Shown piece by piece: positions 8,332 to 17,343 of a stretch of DNA of 64,000 bases. Origin of the DNA: JACCTU01 sp963788055 (GTDB lineage: Bacteria > Actinomycetota > Thermoleophilia > Gaiellales > Gaiellaceae); the NCBI GenBank assembly GCA_963788055.1, contig CAWBFA010000002.1, positions 1 through 64,000 of the forward strand, in the 5' to 3' direction. A program made the translations under genes and the position numbers. Position 1 is the stretch's first letter, and every line of letters begins with the position of its first letter. A model generated the notes under the pieces. The model worked only from the letters and a program-made list of their open reading frames with translations. It was not told the DNA's origin and made no database searches.

Positions 8332-8817
8332 GTGACCGGTCGCCGCGGAGCGAAGCTGGACGAGATCGAAGCGCTGTACCGCAGCCGCTTCGACGCCTTT
8401 GCACGCGTCGCGGTGAGCGTGACGGGCGATCCTGAACGAGCGCGCGATGCCGTGCAGGAAGCGTTCGCGACCGCTGTGCAGAAGCGCGGACGGTTTCGGG
8501 GAGAAGGGCCGCTCGAGGCCTGGATCTGGCGCATGGTGCTCAACGCCGCACGCTCGGACGTGCGGCGGAAGCGGCCGGCATTCGCTTCCGTCGAGCCGGC
8601 TCCTGTCAACGGCCGTCCGGAGAAAGATGCTGAACTTCGCGCGGCGCTCGCGCGGCTACCCGAGCGGCAGCGTACGGCCGTTTTTCTCCGCTACTACGCG
8701 GACCTCGACTACGCCGCGATCGGAGAGGTACTCGACATCGAGGGTGGAACGGTCGCCGCGACCCTCAACGCAGCACGCGCCGCGCTGCGGAGCGACCTGG
8801 AGGAGGTACGAGCATGA
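8332..8817 (+). CDS. ECF-type RNA polymerase sigma factor
   Basis: The 161-residue protein has the two-domain layout of an extracytoplasmic-function sigma factor. Region 2 (~residues 10-75) contains LYRSRFDAFARVAVSVTGD-x-ERARDAVQEAFATAV, where the DAVQEAF helix matches region 2.2. Region 4 (~residues 105-155) has LARLPERQRTAVFLRYYADL followed by a helix-turn-helix (YAAIGEVLDIEGGTVAATLNAARAAL). It should direct RNA polymerase to a small regulon. A GTG start at 8332 is chosen because the conserved part begins just after it; the open frame extends further upstream without similarity. Its last codons overlap the next gene by ATGA, indicating an operon with a membrane partner that is probably its anti-sigma factor. 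Confidence 0.85.
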   Translation: MTGRRGAKLDEIEALYRSRFDAFARVAVSVTGDPERARDAVQEAFATAVQKRGRFRGEGPLEAWIWRMVLNAARSDVRRKRPAFASVEPAPVNGRPEKDAELRAALARLPERQRTAVFLRYYADLDYAAIGEVLDIEGGTVAATLNAARAALRSDLEEVRA

Positions 8818-9986
8818 TCAGTTTTGACCGCGGCAGTCTCGATCGCATTCTCCCGGCCGCGCCGTTGGCGGCCGACTGGGACGATGTGATCGACCGTGCG
8901 CGGGTGCGGCGGCGTCGTGATCGTCGGCGCCTCGCGGTTCTTGGCGCGATCGCGATCGTGGTCGTGGTGGGAGCGGCCTCTGCGATCGGCAGCGAGCCCG
9001 CCTTCTTCCTCCAGCGGGGCTTCATCGGTTTGCCGCCCGAAGGGGCCACGCCGAGCACCCCCGCGAGCGGGGAACTCGTCGTCCATTGGTCAGGATTCAC
9101 CGCGACCCTCCCACCACAAGAGGGAGCGAGAGACATCGTCCGCGCCTGGGTGTACGCCGACGGGCGGGTCATCTGGGATCGCCGATCCCACGGGAACCCG
9201 GTGCGGATTCCCGAGGCCGCGAACGAGCTCAACTCCGGCTACCTCGAGCAGCGACTCACCCCGGAGGGCGTCGAACTGGTGCGCTCGGCGGTCGCCGGAC
9301 TCCTCGATCGCAGCCGCGCTCTCGTCAGGACCGTCCCGGCCGACGACGACCCGTCGGGCCCGGACGGCCGCGTGGCTCTCGTCACTCCTCCAGGTTCCGA
9401 CGCCTTCGGGTTCGTGGACCTACCCGACGGCGACCGGCGACTTCGCCTCCGGTGGATCGACGGCGACGATGGCACTGCGGGTTGGGAGGGCACGCTGGCG
9501 ACGCCGGAGCAGCTTTCGGCTCTGCTGCGGGTCGAGGCGCTGCTCACCGATCCTGCGTCGGTGCTGCCGCCGAGCGCGTGGGCCGTTCGCGAGGTCAGGG
9601 CGTACGTGCCGTCGCACTACGCGGTGTGCATCGGCACCGCGCCGCCGGTGGAGGCGTCTGACCTCCTCTCCTTGCTCCCGGCGGGGGCGGCGGATCTGCT
9701 CCGTGACAAGCGCCGAACAAGCGCCGAGGGCGACCTGATCGAGGCCCGCGAGGCGGGGCGGACCGTTGTGATCGGCCGATCGGTCACGCACTGCTTCAAG
9801 GTCGAGACCGAGCAGGCTCGCGACGTCGCCGAGGCGCTCTCCGGGCTCGATCCCGAGTCGGGGTGGAGGCGTTTCGTCCTGGGCTATCGCGTGGTTGAAG
9901 CGGTCAACAACTTGGGGCCAACGAGGATCCGGTTCGAGCCGTACTTCCCCCACGGCAAGTTCGCCTTCTCTCTACCGTTTGGGTAA
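8814..9986 (+). CDS. Membrane-anchored protein, probable anti-sigma factor or sensor
   Basis: The 390-residue protein overlaps the upstream sigma-factor stop by four bases. A short basic cytoplasmic segment (RARVRRRRDRRR, residues ~28-40) precedes one membrane helix (LAVLGAIAIVVVVGAASAI, ~41-59), so about 330 residues are outside the cell. I recognise no enzyme or known sensor domain there. Two Cys residues (HYAVC ... THC) in the outer part may form a disulfide. Position and topology match anti-sigma factors that hold an ECF sigma factor at the membrane, but the N-terminus is short and lacks a recognisable zinc-binding anti-sigma motif, so this role is inferred. Confidence 0.6.
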   Translation: MISFDRGSLDRILPAAPLAADWDDVIDRARVRRRRDRRRLAVLGAIAIVVVVGAASAIGSEPAFFLQRGFIGLPPEGATPSTPASGELVVHWSGFTATLPPQEGARDIVRAWVYADGRVIWDRRSHGNPVRIPEAANELNSGYLEQRLTPEGVELVRSAVAGLLDRSRALVRTVPADDDPSGPDGRVALVTPPGSDAFGFVDLPDGDRRLRLRWIDGDDGTAGWEGTLATPEQLSALLRVEALLTDPASVLPPSAWAVREVRAYVPSHYAVCIGTAPPVEASDLLSLLPAGAADLLRDKRRTSAEGDLIEAREAGRTVVIGRSVTHCFKVETEQARDVAEALSGLDPESGWRRFVLGYRVVEAVNNLGPTRIRFEPYFPHGKFAFSLPFG

Positions 9987-10020
9987 GCGTCCGGTCCGGC
10001 ATGAGGCGTGACACCGCGAC

Positions 10021-10080
10021 CGGGGCAGGTGTGTCGAGTGCGGGTCGCGCGAGCGGTTGGAGTTCGACCACATCCGATGA
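10021..10080 (+). pseudogene. HNH endonuclease fragment
   Basis: The plus strand reads RGRCVECGSRERLEFDHIR-stop. CxxC ... LEFDHI is the zinc-binding and first-histidine part of an HNH nuclease. Both the upstream body and the downstream HNH residues are missing, so it is a relic. HNH genes are common in phage packaging regions, in keeping with the terminase remnant nearby. Confidence 0.5.
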
Positions 10081-10092
10081 GTGACCCGGCGC

Positions 10093-10225
10093 TCAGGTGA
10101 TGGTGACGATGTCGAAGTCGTGGGGGAAATCGTTGCTGCCGATCAGGGGCTGAACGATGTTGGAAGCCCCCACCCGACGTGCCGAGGCTTCCGCCCGTGC
10201 CGCGTCGTAACCAGAAACGAGCTCA
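10093..10225 (-). pseudogene. C-terminal fragment of an unidentified protein
   Basis: The minus strand reads AELVSGYDAARAEASARRVG, then ASNIVQPLIGSNDFPHDFDI and VTIT-stop at 10093. It looks like a real protein end with balanced composition and no start codon. The family is not recognised. It may belong to the same decayed element as the terminase and HNH fragments. Confidence 0.25.
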
Positions 10226-10265
10226 GCGCTCAACGGCAGGAGCCGGCCCGCGCCGACCGGTCACA

Positions 10266-10287
10266 GCGTGCACGCATACGTGCACGC
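10266..10287. repeat. Palindrome near att copy 2
   Basis: GCGTGCACG-CATA-CGTGCACGC is a perfect 9-bp inverted repeat with a 4-base loop. A similar sequence (TGCACGCATGGGTGCACGCA) lies beside att copy 1 at about 6058-6077, where it encodes the integrase tail. The shared block suggests that a remnant of the same integrase end also sits here. Confidence 0.45.
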
Positions 10288-10368
10288 ATCCCACGCTCAA
10301 CTCCGGCACGGCTGACACGCCTGACCCGCGTACCTATGCGGTTCTCGCGGAGTCAGGCGCACCGAAAA

Positions 10369-10390
10369 GGCCCATACGGGATTCGAACCC
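10369..10390. repeat. Attachment-site copy 2: tRNA-Glu 3' end
   Basis: GGCCCATACGGGATTCGAACCC is identical over 22 bases to the complement of the 3' part of tRNA-Glu at 37059. No complete tRNA can be folded here. It is read as an att boundary between two integrated segments. Confidence 0.65.
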
Positions 10391-10730
10391 GAACGGGGCT
10401 GTTCCGACAGGTTCCGCCGGACGCGTCACGAGCCGTCAAAAAGGCGCTTATGCAGGGCCTTCGCACACTCGGTGAGGCGCCATAGACCGACACATTCCGA
10501 CCCGTTCCGACCGCCTGAATCGGCCCGGTGGGTCCAAAACGGGTCCAACGCTGAACACAGACACCGACTCCGCACCGGCATAGCAAACGCGCAATGATGC
10601 GAGCTCGACGCGGCGTGCGTGAGCGTGCTGTCGGCGTACGCGTCCGCGTCCTCGAACTCGGACGGCACCGGGGTCTCGGTCGGAGGCCTATGAAACTCAG
10701 CCGCGGCGCGTTAAGGTCGTCTCGGTTTCG

Positions 10731-11741
10731 ATGCGAACGATGCGGCTCGCGGGGGTCGCTGGAGTTCTCCTTCTCTTGACGGCGGGAGTCGTGGTCGTGC
10801 GAGCACCGGCGGCGACCGCGAAGCACTGCAAGGCCGGAACCGCGTCCGCGACGATCGCGGGCAAGCACGTCTGCCTCAAGCCGGGCGCCCGCTGCACGAA
10901 GCGCAACGACCGCGCGTATCACCACTACCGCTTCCACTGCCACTCGGGCCGACTGACGCGGTTCCCCGCTCCTGCGCCTCAGCCTGCGCAGCCGCCGACG
11001 CTGGCGGAACCGCCCGCGCCAGGCGGTCAGTTGATCGACGTCGGTGGGTACCGGCTGCACCTCGAGTGCGTCGGCACCGGCTCGCCGACGGTCGTGATCG
11101 AACCGGGCGCGTTCGCGACCCGGCTCTTCTACCGAAAGGTTCAGTACGCGCTAAGCGCGGAGTACCGTGTCTGTTCGTACGACCGCCCCGGGAATGTCAT
11201 CCCGTCCCCGAGCGCCAGCGATCCGCGGCCGCCGACCGTCCCGACGACCTCGGAGACGTTCGCGCGCGAGCTCCAGACGTTGCTCACGCGCGCGCAAGAG
11301 CCCGCGCCATATGTCCTTGTCGGCGCATCGTTCGGAGGATTGCTGGTCTCGACATTCGCGTTGCGGTACCCAGATCAGGTCGCAGGGCTCGTGTTCCTCG
11401 ACGCCGTTGGACCGGATTCCGCAGAGTTGATGACGCGACTGGGGGTAGAGGGGTGGGACGCCCGCGCTGACGCGGCGGGCCTGACCGCGCTGAGCTTCGG
11501 AACGCGACCGGTCGTGGTGCTCACGACGACGATGCCCGGTGCGATACCCGATCTGCGTCGCCGAGGCACCAGTGTCCTCGGCGCAGAGGCGCCGCAGTAC
11601 GGGCACATCATCGGGATCGAGGCGCCGGGGCTCGCGTACGAGGCCATCCGGGTCGCCGCGGCAGCAGTGCGCGCGGGCGGGCGGCTCCCGCCGTGCGGGC
11701 AGACGCCGCTGGCGAGGCTCGTCCGGCGCTGCTCGCCGTAG
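10731..11741 (+). CDS. Secreted alpha/beta-hydrolase
   Basis: The 336-residue protein has an N-terminal signal sequence (VAGVLLLLTAGVVVVRAP, ~residues 7-25). A small Cys/His-rich module of about 50 residues follows (KHCKAGTASATI ... HVCLKPGARC ... FHCHSGRLTR), then a proline-rich linker. The hydrolase domain starts near residue 105 with the HG-less entry ECVGTGSPTVVIEPG and has the nucleophile elbow GASFGG (G-x-S-x-G, ~residue 200), followed by YPDQVAGLVFLDAVGPDS. A late GHIIGIEAP may carry the catalytic His. It probably acts outside the cell on an ester or similar bond; the substrate is unknown. It is single, not in an evident operon, and is cargo of the island's middle segment. Confidence 0.75.
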   Translation: MRTMRLAGVAGVLLLLTAGVVVVRAPAATAKHCKAGTASATIAGKHVCLKPGARCTKRNDRAYHHYRFHCHSGRLTRFPAPAPQPAQPPTLAEPPAPGGQLIDVGGYRLHLECVGTGSPTVVIEPGAFATRLFYRKVQYALSAEYRVCSYDRPGNVIPSPSASDPRPPTVPTTSETFARELQTLLTRAQEPAPYVLVGASFGGLLVSTFALRYPDQVAGLVFLDAVGPDSAELMTRLGVEGWDARADAAGLTALSFGTRPVVVLTTTMPGAIPDLRRRGTSVLGAEAPQYGHIIGIEAPGLAYEAIRVAAAAVRAGGRLPPCGQTPLARLVRRCSP

Positions 11742-11874
11742 CGCGAACGGCGCCATACATCAACGGTAGAAGGTGGGCACGGAGGAGGGGGCACCATCAC
11801 GAGCCACCTTTCACTCGAAAAGAGGGTCCACCCAGCGAGGGCGGACCCGCCCGCCCTTGAGCAGGCGGGAGTTG

Positions 11875-12249
11875 TCAAGGCTCAAGGAGATGGGCACCTT
11901 GGCCGACCGCGTATGCCTCGCCCAGCCACGCGGCGAACTCGTCATCGAGTTCCTCAGGACCTGCGACCCGGAAGCGATGCACGAACAGACGCTTCGTGTA
12001 CGGGCTAGACCGCTGGATACGAGCATCGACAACGCGCCGCTGGAGGTCGAGATACCCGGTCAGGGATGCCTGTCTCGGCGTTACGCCGGCGAATCCTCGG
12101 CGGCTCCCCTTGAGCGTGATCGCGGACTTCGCCACCGAGTAGCTGAACGGGCCACAAGCCTCAGCGAGTCGGATGAACCGGCTGTAAAGCACGACGACCT
12201 GCTCCGGCTTGTCGCGCAGATGTCGCTCGACGGTCCACTCGTCGTCCAC
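11875..12249 (-). CDS. DUF5655-like protein
   Basis: This 124-residue protein starts at GTG 12249. The sequence WTVERHLRDKP-x-x-VVVLYSRFIRL, GPFSYSVAKSAITLKGSRRG and RSSPYTKRLFVHRFRV follows the pattern I associate with the DUF5655 family, a small conserved domain of unknown function found alone or next to nucleases. The full domain length is present. No operon partner is visible. Confidence 0.6.
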   Translation of the reverse strand: MDDEWTVERHLRDKPEQVVVLYSRFIRLAEACGPFSYSVAKSAITLKGSRRGFAGVTPRQASLTGYLDLQRRVVDARIQRSSPYTKRLFVHRFRVAGPEELDDEFAAWLGEAYAVGQGAHLLEP

Positions 12250-12673
12250 CAGCCGACGGTATCGGCTAGAGGGCTCACGCTTCGGCTTTGCGACGGCCCC
12301 GCCCGCCGAGGAGTCCCGAGCTCGCCACTCCGCTGAGGGGGGAGGGGTGCCTCTGGGGAGTCTGATTCGGGACTCCGACTGCGGGATGCAAGCGGATTCG
12401 ATTCCGATTCAGACCTTCGCAACGAAGCCGCAGACGGCCTCCGAGGGCTCTCAGGTGCCGACCCGCTGCTGACCCGCGCTCAGCCGTGGAGCGATGCGGG
12501 CTCATGGAGCGACCTTCTGCTTGTCAAGTACCCGCTCAGTCGGCTACGAGGGCAGGGACAACGGTGCGGCACGTCCCTGCCTCAGCAGCGACAACCACGC
12601 AGGATAACCATGCGAGCGCGCCAGCCTCCTAGGCTTGCGCTCACCCTGGAACCGATGTAGAGGTTCGACTCGA
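12250..12673. other. Intergenic, no gene recognised
   Basis: A 424-base gap between the starts/ends of two minus-strand genes. It has a GC-rich run (GAGGGGGGAGGGG near 12334) but no open frame with protein-like composition and no RNA gene that I can identify. Confidence 0.4.
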
Positions 12674-13804
12674 TCACGACTTGAACCAGCGCTCTCGCCG
12701 TGTCGATGCGAACGCCACCTTGTCCGCTGCGAGCTCATGTGAGGGCCCCACGAGCTGCGCCGTCGGCGTTGGCCCGCCGAAGAAGTTGGCTTCGACCTTT
12801 CCGACCATTCCGCCGCCGAACTCGATGTAGCAGCTGCCCGCGCCTTCGTAGGGCTGCTCGAGCACGTCGCCGTGGAGGCGGGCGGCGATGTCGTCGGCCA
12901 CGACTCGAGCGGCGGCCTCCGCGAACACACCGGCCTTCGCCATTGGCAGACCGGTGACGTCTCCCACGGCATAGACGCCCGGGAAGCGGGTCGCCAAGTT
13001 GCTCTTCTCCACCGGCACCCAGCCGTCGACCGCGAGGCCGCAGCTCTCCACCACATGAGGCACACGGTGCACCGGAATCCCGACGAACAGGTCGTAGGAG
13101 ATGCTGATGCCGGTCTTAAACCGCGCCTCGTTGTTGCGTGTGTCGAGCTCCACGACATGCTGGTTCGGCACGTACTTGATGCCACGCTCCGTCAAGGCGT
13201 CGAGGATGCTCTGGGAAAGTTCTTTCGTAATCGGAACCGGAGCCGCCATCGGGCCGACGATACGAATCTCGACCGAATCACTGACGCCGCGCTCGACGAA
13301 GTGATCGTGAAGGAGGAGCGCGCCCTCGAACGGCGCGGGCGGGCACTTGAAGGGGTGGCCGAGGATCCCGATCAAGATCTTCCCCGAGTCGAAGTTCGAG
13401 AGCACGTCGCGCATGCGCTCCGCTCCCGAGACCGAGTAGTACTCCACGCCGCCCTCTTCGAAGCCGGGCGTGGCTGCGACGTCGTAATCCGCCCCCAACG
13501 CGACGACCAGGATGTCGGCGTCGTACGAGGCTGCGTCCGTCGCCACCTGCCGTTTCACCGGGTCGATCGAGACCACCCGCTCCTGTCGGAACTCGACTCC
13601 CTCTTTGGCGATGTCGCGGTAGTGCAGCAGGACGTCCGCTCTCGACTTCCGGCCGAACAGGATGTCCAGCTTCGAGAATCCGAAGCTAAATGATTCGTTC
13701 TGGTCGAGAAGCGTGACACGGACCTCGCCCGCGAGGGACTCGGAGAGTCGCGTCGCCAGTTCCAGGCCCGCGAAACCTGCACCAAGGATCACGACGCGCT
13801 TCAT
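12674..13804 (-). CDS. FAD-dependent pyridine nucleotide-disulfide-type oxidoreductase (NDH-2/SQR-like)
   Basis: About 376 residues from the ATG at 13804 (MKRVVILGAGFAGLELA). The N-terminal GAGFAG is the FAD ADP-binding fold. A central VVALGADYDV and a C-terminal GVYAVGDVTGLPMAKAGVFAE give the second FAD-contact motif (T-x-x-x-x-VYAxGD). The layout matches type II NADH dehydrogenases and sulfide:quinone oxidoreductase-like flavoproteins, which pass electrons to quinone at the inner face of the membrane. CPPAPFEG in the middle is typical of the sulfide-dehydrogenase-like branch. The electron donor cannot be assigned. An in-frame start at 13858 is possible but adds residues without similarity. 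Confidence 0.75.
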   Translation of the reverse strand: MKRVVILGAGFAGLELATRLSESLAGEVRVTLLDQNESFSFGFSKLDILFGRKSRADVLLHYRDIAKEGVEFRQERVVSIDPVKRQVATDAASYDADILVVALGADYDVAATPGFEEGGVEYYSVSGAERMRDVLSNFDSGKILIGILGHPFKCPPAPFEGALLLHDHFVERGVSDSVEIRIVGPMAAPVPITKELSQSILDALTERGIKYVPNQHVVELDTRNNEARFKTGISISYDLFVGIPVHRVPHVVESCGLAVDGWVPVEKSNLATRFPGVYAVGDVTGLPMAKAGVFAEAAARVVADDIAARLHGDVLEQPYEGAGSCYIEFGGGMVGKVEANFFGGPTPTAQLVGPSHELAADKVAFASTRRERWFKS

Positions 13805-14095
13805 CGCCGTGACGACGATAGCGCGCGCACGGCGCGGAGCTTCGACCGCTTCGCCCACCGAGCGAATGGGGGCCCCAAACTCCTAGCTGCGTTGGAGGGG
13901 TGGGGTACCTCGCTGCACTGGAGCTTCGTATTGCTGACGTAGACGGGGTCCGGTTCGCAGATTCGGGGCCTTGATCCCGACCACGGCTCCGACGACAACG
14001 CTGCAGGCGTGCACCTGATGGCTCCGTTGCGCGCGTCAAGCGGCGCTCCGCCCCAGCTTCAGTCGTTGGGGGTCACGTGCTGTACGCGCTTCGGC

Positions 14096-14410
14096 TCACC
14101 ACGAGCCGCCGTCGACCCTCATCGCAGCGCGGAGCTGCTGGATCTCCGCGAGCGTCATCTTCTCCACATCCTCGACGGTCTGCGGGTGCGTGACCTCGAG
14201 CTTCTCCTGCGGCTTGCCGTACACCCTCATCAACAGAGCCTCGGCCGCGCGCCAGTCGCCCGCCTCGATCGCCTTGAAGAAAACGCCGACGATCTCTCCT
14301 CCGCGCGCTCCTGCACCATCAAACTCTCGGCGATCCATAGCGTTGCGGTAGCTCGCGCCCGTGTGCGCAGAGCCGCCGAACGGAGAGCGGGCGCGCTGTT
14401 CCGGCGGCAT
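14096..14410 (-). CDS. Small hypothetical protein, phage-like
   Basis: The 104-residue protein has a flexible N-terminus and a helical second half: FFKAIEAGDWRAAEALLMRV, YGKPQEKLEV and KMTLAEIQQLRAAM. The pattern (x-GDxRAAEALLxRxYGKPxE) is seen in small phage proteins related to terminase small subunits or DUF5681-like proteins. I cannot assign the role. Other phage relics occur in this island. Confidence 0.45.
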   Translation of the reverse strand: MPPEQRARSPFGGSAHTGASYRNAMDRREFDGAGARGGEIVGVFFKAIEAGDWRAAEALLMRVYGKPQEKLEVTHPQTVEDVEKMTLAEIQQLRAAMRVDGGSW

Positions 14411-14550
14411 GAGCCCCGCGACGCTTGCGCTGTCCTCAGCCCACCGTCGAGCGGATCTGAGCGAGCTGCGCCTCGATCTCGCGGATCATTCGCGTGGCTC
14501 TGACGGAGCGATAGTACGCGAGCGCCAGTTCGAACTGCTCGGCGGCCTCC

Positions 14551-14748
14551 GTGGTCCGCCCCTCGCGGTCCGCCTCCGAGTGTGGGCGCGGCGAAGCCGG
14601 AGGAGGCACGAACTTCGGTTCAGTCGTGTGCCGAGTGCGGCCGGGAATGGACCGACCCCCCGAACGGTGGCAGACGTTCCTGACCGACGACGACGAGCCG
14701 GCGCTCTACTGCCCCGATTGCGCTGAGCGCGAGTTCGGAGCCGAGTAG
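14551..14748 (+). pseudogene. Small zinc-ribbon-like protein, frameshifted
   Basis: One frame reads CAECGREWTDPP, and the next reads ERWQTFLTDDDEPALYCPDC, then AEREFG-AE-stop. Joined through the CCCCCC run near 14663, they give a small protein with CxxC ... CxxC, a likely zinc ribbon. A single base in the run separates the frames, so it may be a sequencing error rather than decay. The family is familiar as a short actinobacterial protein without known function. Confidence 0.45.
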
Positions 14749-14859
14749 ACTCCCTCCCGCCTTCCGGCCCCAGTCGGCGCCTGCTCAGTTCCGCGCGAGT
14801 AATCCGGCTGTAAGGCGGCGCGGTCGGGCTTTAGCCTCGCACACCGCCCCGGAAGCCGC

Positions 14860-15225
14860 CTACGCCCTCGGCGTGAAAAACCCGACTACCGTTACGAAAG
14901 TCCCCGACGCAGTGGTGTAGGTGCAGGTCACGAGCGACGTCGGATCGAACGCCTGGATGCCCCGGTCGTCCGTCTCGTCAACTCCTCCCGGGCCGAGTGG
15001 AAGACGGTCGATCACGATCCGCTTGTAGATGAAGACACTCTGGTCGACCGAGACGTTGAAATTGCTTCCATTCTCGCCAGCGAACGTCGTAGCGACCGTT
15101 CGGCCATTATCGCAGGCGAGGATACGCGTCACGGTGTTCGGGTTATTGCTCCCGGGGTCAGCCACCGCCGGAGCGGCAATCAGCAAAAGCCCCCCAATCA
15201 GACCGATGCAAAGGCGCCACAGCAT
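14860..15225 (-). CDS. Small secreted protein of unknown function
   Basis: The 121-residue protein starts at ATG 15225, with a strong ribosome site (GGAGGGA) eight or so bases upstream. A signal peptide covers residues 1-24 (IGLIGGLLLIAAPAVA, cleavage expected after AVA-DP). The mature part, about 97 residues, is rich in Thr, Asn and Val and has two Cys (LACDNG and LVTCTY), suggesting a small beta-rich fold with one disulfide. I do not recognise a family. Confidence 0.65.
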   Translation of the reverse strand: MLWRLCIGLIGGLLLIAAPAVADPGSNNPNTVTRILACDNGRTVATTFAGENGSNFNVSVDQSVFIYKRIVIDRLPLGPGGVDETDDRGIQAFDPTSLVTCTYTTASGTFVTVVGFFTPRA

Positions 15226-15461
15226 TGCTCTCCCTCCAGTCCTGGGAAAAGCGCGTCCGACCGGATGTTCACGCCTCAGCAGCCGACACGGACGTCGATG
15301 GACCGCGAGTATCCCTCGTGGGTCAGAGTGATTCAAGCGACTCTGGGGGCCGACAGGCCCCCGCGACCGGTGTCCTGACAGTAACTGGCTCAGCAGGTCA
15401 AGGACCACAACGGCGGACTGCGCCAGAGTTCACGAATGACGCCCGAGCGGGGCGAGCCGAG

Positions 15462-15998
15462 TCACCGCGAGATGCGATAGTCGGCAAGCAGGTAACCCCT
15501 GGGCGACATCGCGCTACGGAGCGATTCGAGGCGAATCGGTGGCAGTCCGTCCAAGAGCCGTCGCCCACGGCCGGCGATCGCCGGTGCGACGACGAGCCGT
15601 ACTTCGTCGATCGCGTCCGCCGCGAGCAGCGCTTGGGCGACCGAGATGCTGGCGTGGACGCCAATGTCACCGCCGGACGAATTCTTGAGGCTCTGCACGA
15701 ACTGGACCAACCCGCCCTCGATCGCTGTCGCATTGCGCCACTGTCGCCCCAGCGGTGTGGAAGATGCGACGTACTTTGCGACGTCGTTGATGAACGTGGC
15801 GAACGGCTCGATCTCGCTGCCTGGCCAAAACTCAGACCACTCGTCATAGCTGCGACGGCCGAGAATGACCGCGTCCTGGGTGGCGATGACAGCGGCGAGG
15901 TTGGCCTCCATCGCCTCATCCCAGTCCATGAAGAACTTGTCCGGGGCGTCGGCTACGCCATCGAGGGATAACAGCTCGTACAACACCACCTTGCGCAT
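15462..15998 (-). CDS. Dihydrofolate reductase family protein (RibD C-terminal domain)
   Basis: The 178-residue protein begins MRKVVLYELLSLDGVADAP. The opening beta-strand and loop match the RibD-C/DHFR-like family of NADPH-dependent reductases. AVILGRRSYDEWSEFWPG is the conserved nucleotide-binding stretch, DIGVHASISVAQALLAA the G-S-xx-LxxxLL region, and VVAPAIAGRGRRLLDG the late loop. Members reduce pteridine- or pyrimidine-like substrates, but most genomic copies have no known substrate. Its start codon overlaps, on the opposite strand, the ATG of a small frame at 15997 (sequence CATG). Confidence 0.85.
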   Translation of the reverse strand: MRKVVLYELLSLDGVADAPDKFFMDWDEAMEANLAAVIATQDAVILGRRSYDEWSEFWPGSEIEPFATFINDVAKYVASSTPLGRQWRNATAIEGGLVQFVQSLKNSSGGDIGVHASISVAQALLAADAIDEVRLVVAPAIAGRGRRLLDGLPPIRLESLRSAMSPRGYLLADYRISR

Positions 15999-16152
15999 GC
16001 AGACTCCTCCGGTTGAGCGCGACGCTCTCTACTTTGACGGCTCGATCCGTCGAAACTCATCGGTACTTTTCGTCATCGAGGAGAGCCCGGACGCAGTGAC
16101 GATCGAACTCTCGAAGAGTGAGTTGATGATCGTCTCGAACGGCACCGGCTAG
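15997..16152 (+). CDS. Possible 51-residue hypothetical protein
   Basis: The frame reads MQTPPVERDALYFDGSIRRN ... VLFVIEESPDAVTIELSKSE and stops at 16152. Composition is protein-like with alternating beta-strand character, but I know no family. Its start overlaps the divergent reductase start in a CATG, and any ribosome site would lie inside that gene. It is weakly supported. Confidence 0.35.
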   Translation: MQTPPVERDALYFDGSIRRNSSVLFVIEESPDAVTIELSKSELMIVSNGTG

Positions 16153-16409
16153 TACTCGGAGGCCCACCATGCTGGCAGGGGCGAGGAGTCCCGGAGGGCG
16201 AAGCGCTGTCGACTCGACGAGAGGCAGAGCTCGAATCGCGCCACACCTGTGCGGGTTGGGGCCCGCCTGTGACTCCGACGCGCTCCACCCCGCTCAGGGG
16301 GAGGGCCCCCACCCCGGGGGCCGCAGTCCGAATGCGAAGCGTGGAGCGATCGAGGTCGATCACTTCACCGTGCTACTGCTGACCCGCTGACGACGAGGTG
16401 AGACAGCCG

Positions 16410-16829
16410 TCAGGTCTGCGCGATCACGAGCACGACGGTCATGACGGCAAGCGCGACACCGCCAACGGTGAACAGCCCGACGGTGCGGAACTGCAGCGGT
16501 ACGTGGCCGCCGGTTCGCAGCGCCTGCTCCAACTCGCGCTGGCGTTGTGCGCCGACGATCAACAGTCCGACCGCGAGTGACGCGTAGCCGCAGCCGAGCA
16601 GAATGTACGGCCACGCGGCGACGTCGAGCAGTTCCGGGGCGAACCGGCCCACAGCGAGCGCCCCGGCGCTGGCGCCCAGCGCGGTGCGCCACCACGCCAG
16701 CCAAGTGCGCTCCGCAGCCATCGAAGTACGCCGCACCTGATCGAGATCCGACGGCGACGTCGGAACCGGAGGCGGTTTGTCTGCGGCGTCGGTGGGCTCT
16801 GAACCCGGCGGCGGCTGCGGCTGCACCAT
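16410..16829 (-). CDS. DUF202 membrane protein
   Basis: About 139 residues from the ATG at 16829. A proline-rich cytoplasmic N-terminus precedes SMAAERTWLAWWRTALGASA, the DUF202 signature (ERT-x-LAW-x-RT). Three membrane helices follow: ~residues 60-78, 85-105 (WPYILLGCGYASLAVGLLIV) and 118-138 (VGLFTVGGVALAVMTVVLVI). DUF202 proteins are small inner-membrane proteins of unknown function. A start 36 bases further upstream is equally open. Confidence 0.8.
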   Translation of the reverse strand: MVQPQPPPGSEPTDAADKPPPVPTSPSDLDQVRRTSMAAERTWLAWWRTALGASAGALAVGRFAPELLDVAAWPYILLGCGYASLAVGLLIVGAQRQRELEQALRTGGHVPLQFRTVGLFTVGGVALAVMTVVLVIAQT

Positions 16830-16959
16830 GATCGCATCTAACACAGTTCGTCCGGTGGACGGCACGGTATCGAGGCAGTAAGTCGGCTCCGCGCGTGCCT
16901 ACTCATGCCCTAGACGTCGCGAAACGGCCGACACAGAAGTGTGTGGAGCTCGATTGACG

Positions 16960-17230
16960 CGCTTGTGAACGCCGCGTCAGAGAGTCAGAGAGCCCTGACG
17001 GGACCCGTGAGCTCGGGAATTTCCGGCTGGGGTACCCGTGCACCACGGTTGTCGCCCGGACGGGGAACACCGGTCTAGGAGCGGGCGGGTCGGGATTGGC
17101 GAACGCGTCGAAGCGCAACGTCTCGAACGTCCGTTTCGGGATGACTGGCATTCACGCGTTCGTCGGCTGCTGGTACAGCGAAGGCACTTTGCTCTTCTGC
17201 GGAACGAGGACGGTCACGTTCGTCGAGTAG
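16960..17230 (+). pseudogene. C-terminal fragment of a secreted hypothetical protein
   Basis: After a stop at about 16957, the plus frame reads without a start codon through LGNFRLGYPCTTVVARTGNT, then RFGMTGIHAFVGCWYSEG, TLLFCGTRTVTFVE-stop. Cys residues and the small-residue-rich middle suggest an exported protein end. The rest of 16830-17343 shows nothing else convincing. Confidence 0.3.
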
Positions 17231-17343
17231 GCTGCATTCGCGAACGCGCCCCGTTGCCACACCACGTCGTTCTTTTCTTACACGACGTTCGTTACACCCT
17301 CACGTATCCGGAATAGCGTTGGAGGCGAAAGGGGGCGGGCCGT

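Larger units (their letters stand above)
9987..10730. other. Gene-poor stretch with phage-like fragments and att copy 2
   Basis: No intact gene. It contains an HNH endonuclease tail (10021-10080), a possible C-terminal gene fragment on the minus strand (10093-10225), a palindrome (10266-10287) and tRNA-Glu attachment copy 2 (10369-10390). From 10391 to 10730 I see nothing convincing except the promoter region expected for the secreted hydrolase. Confidence 0.5.
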
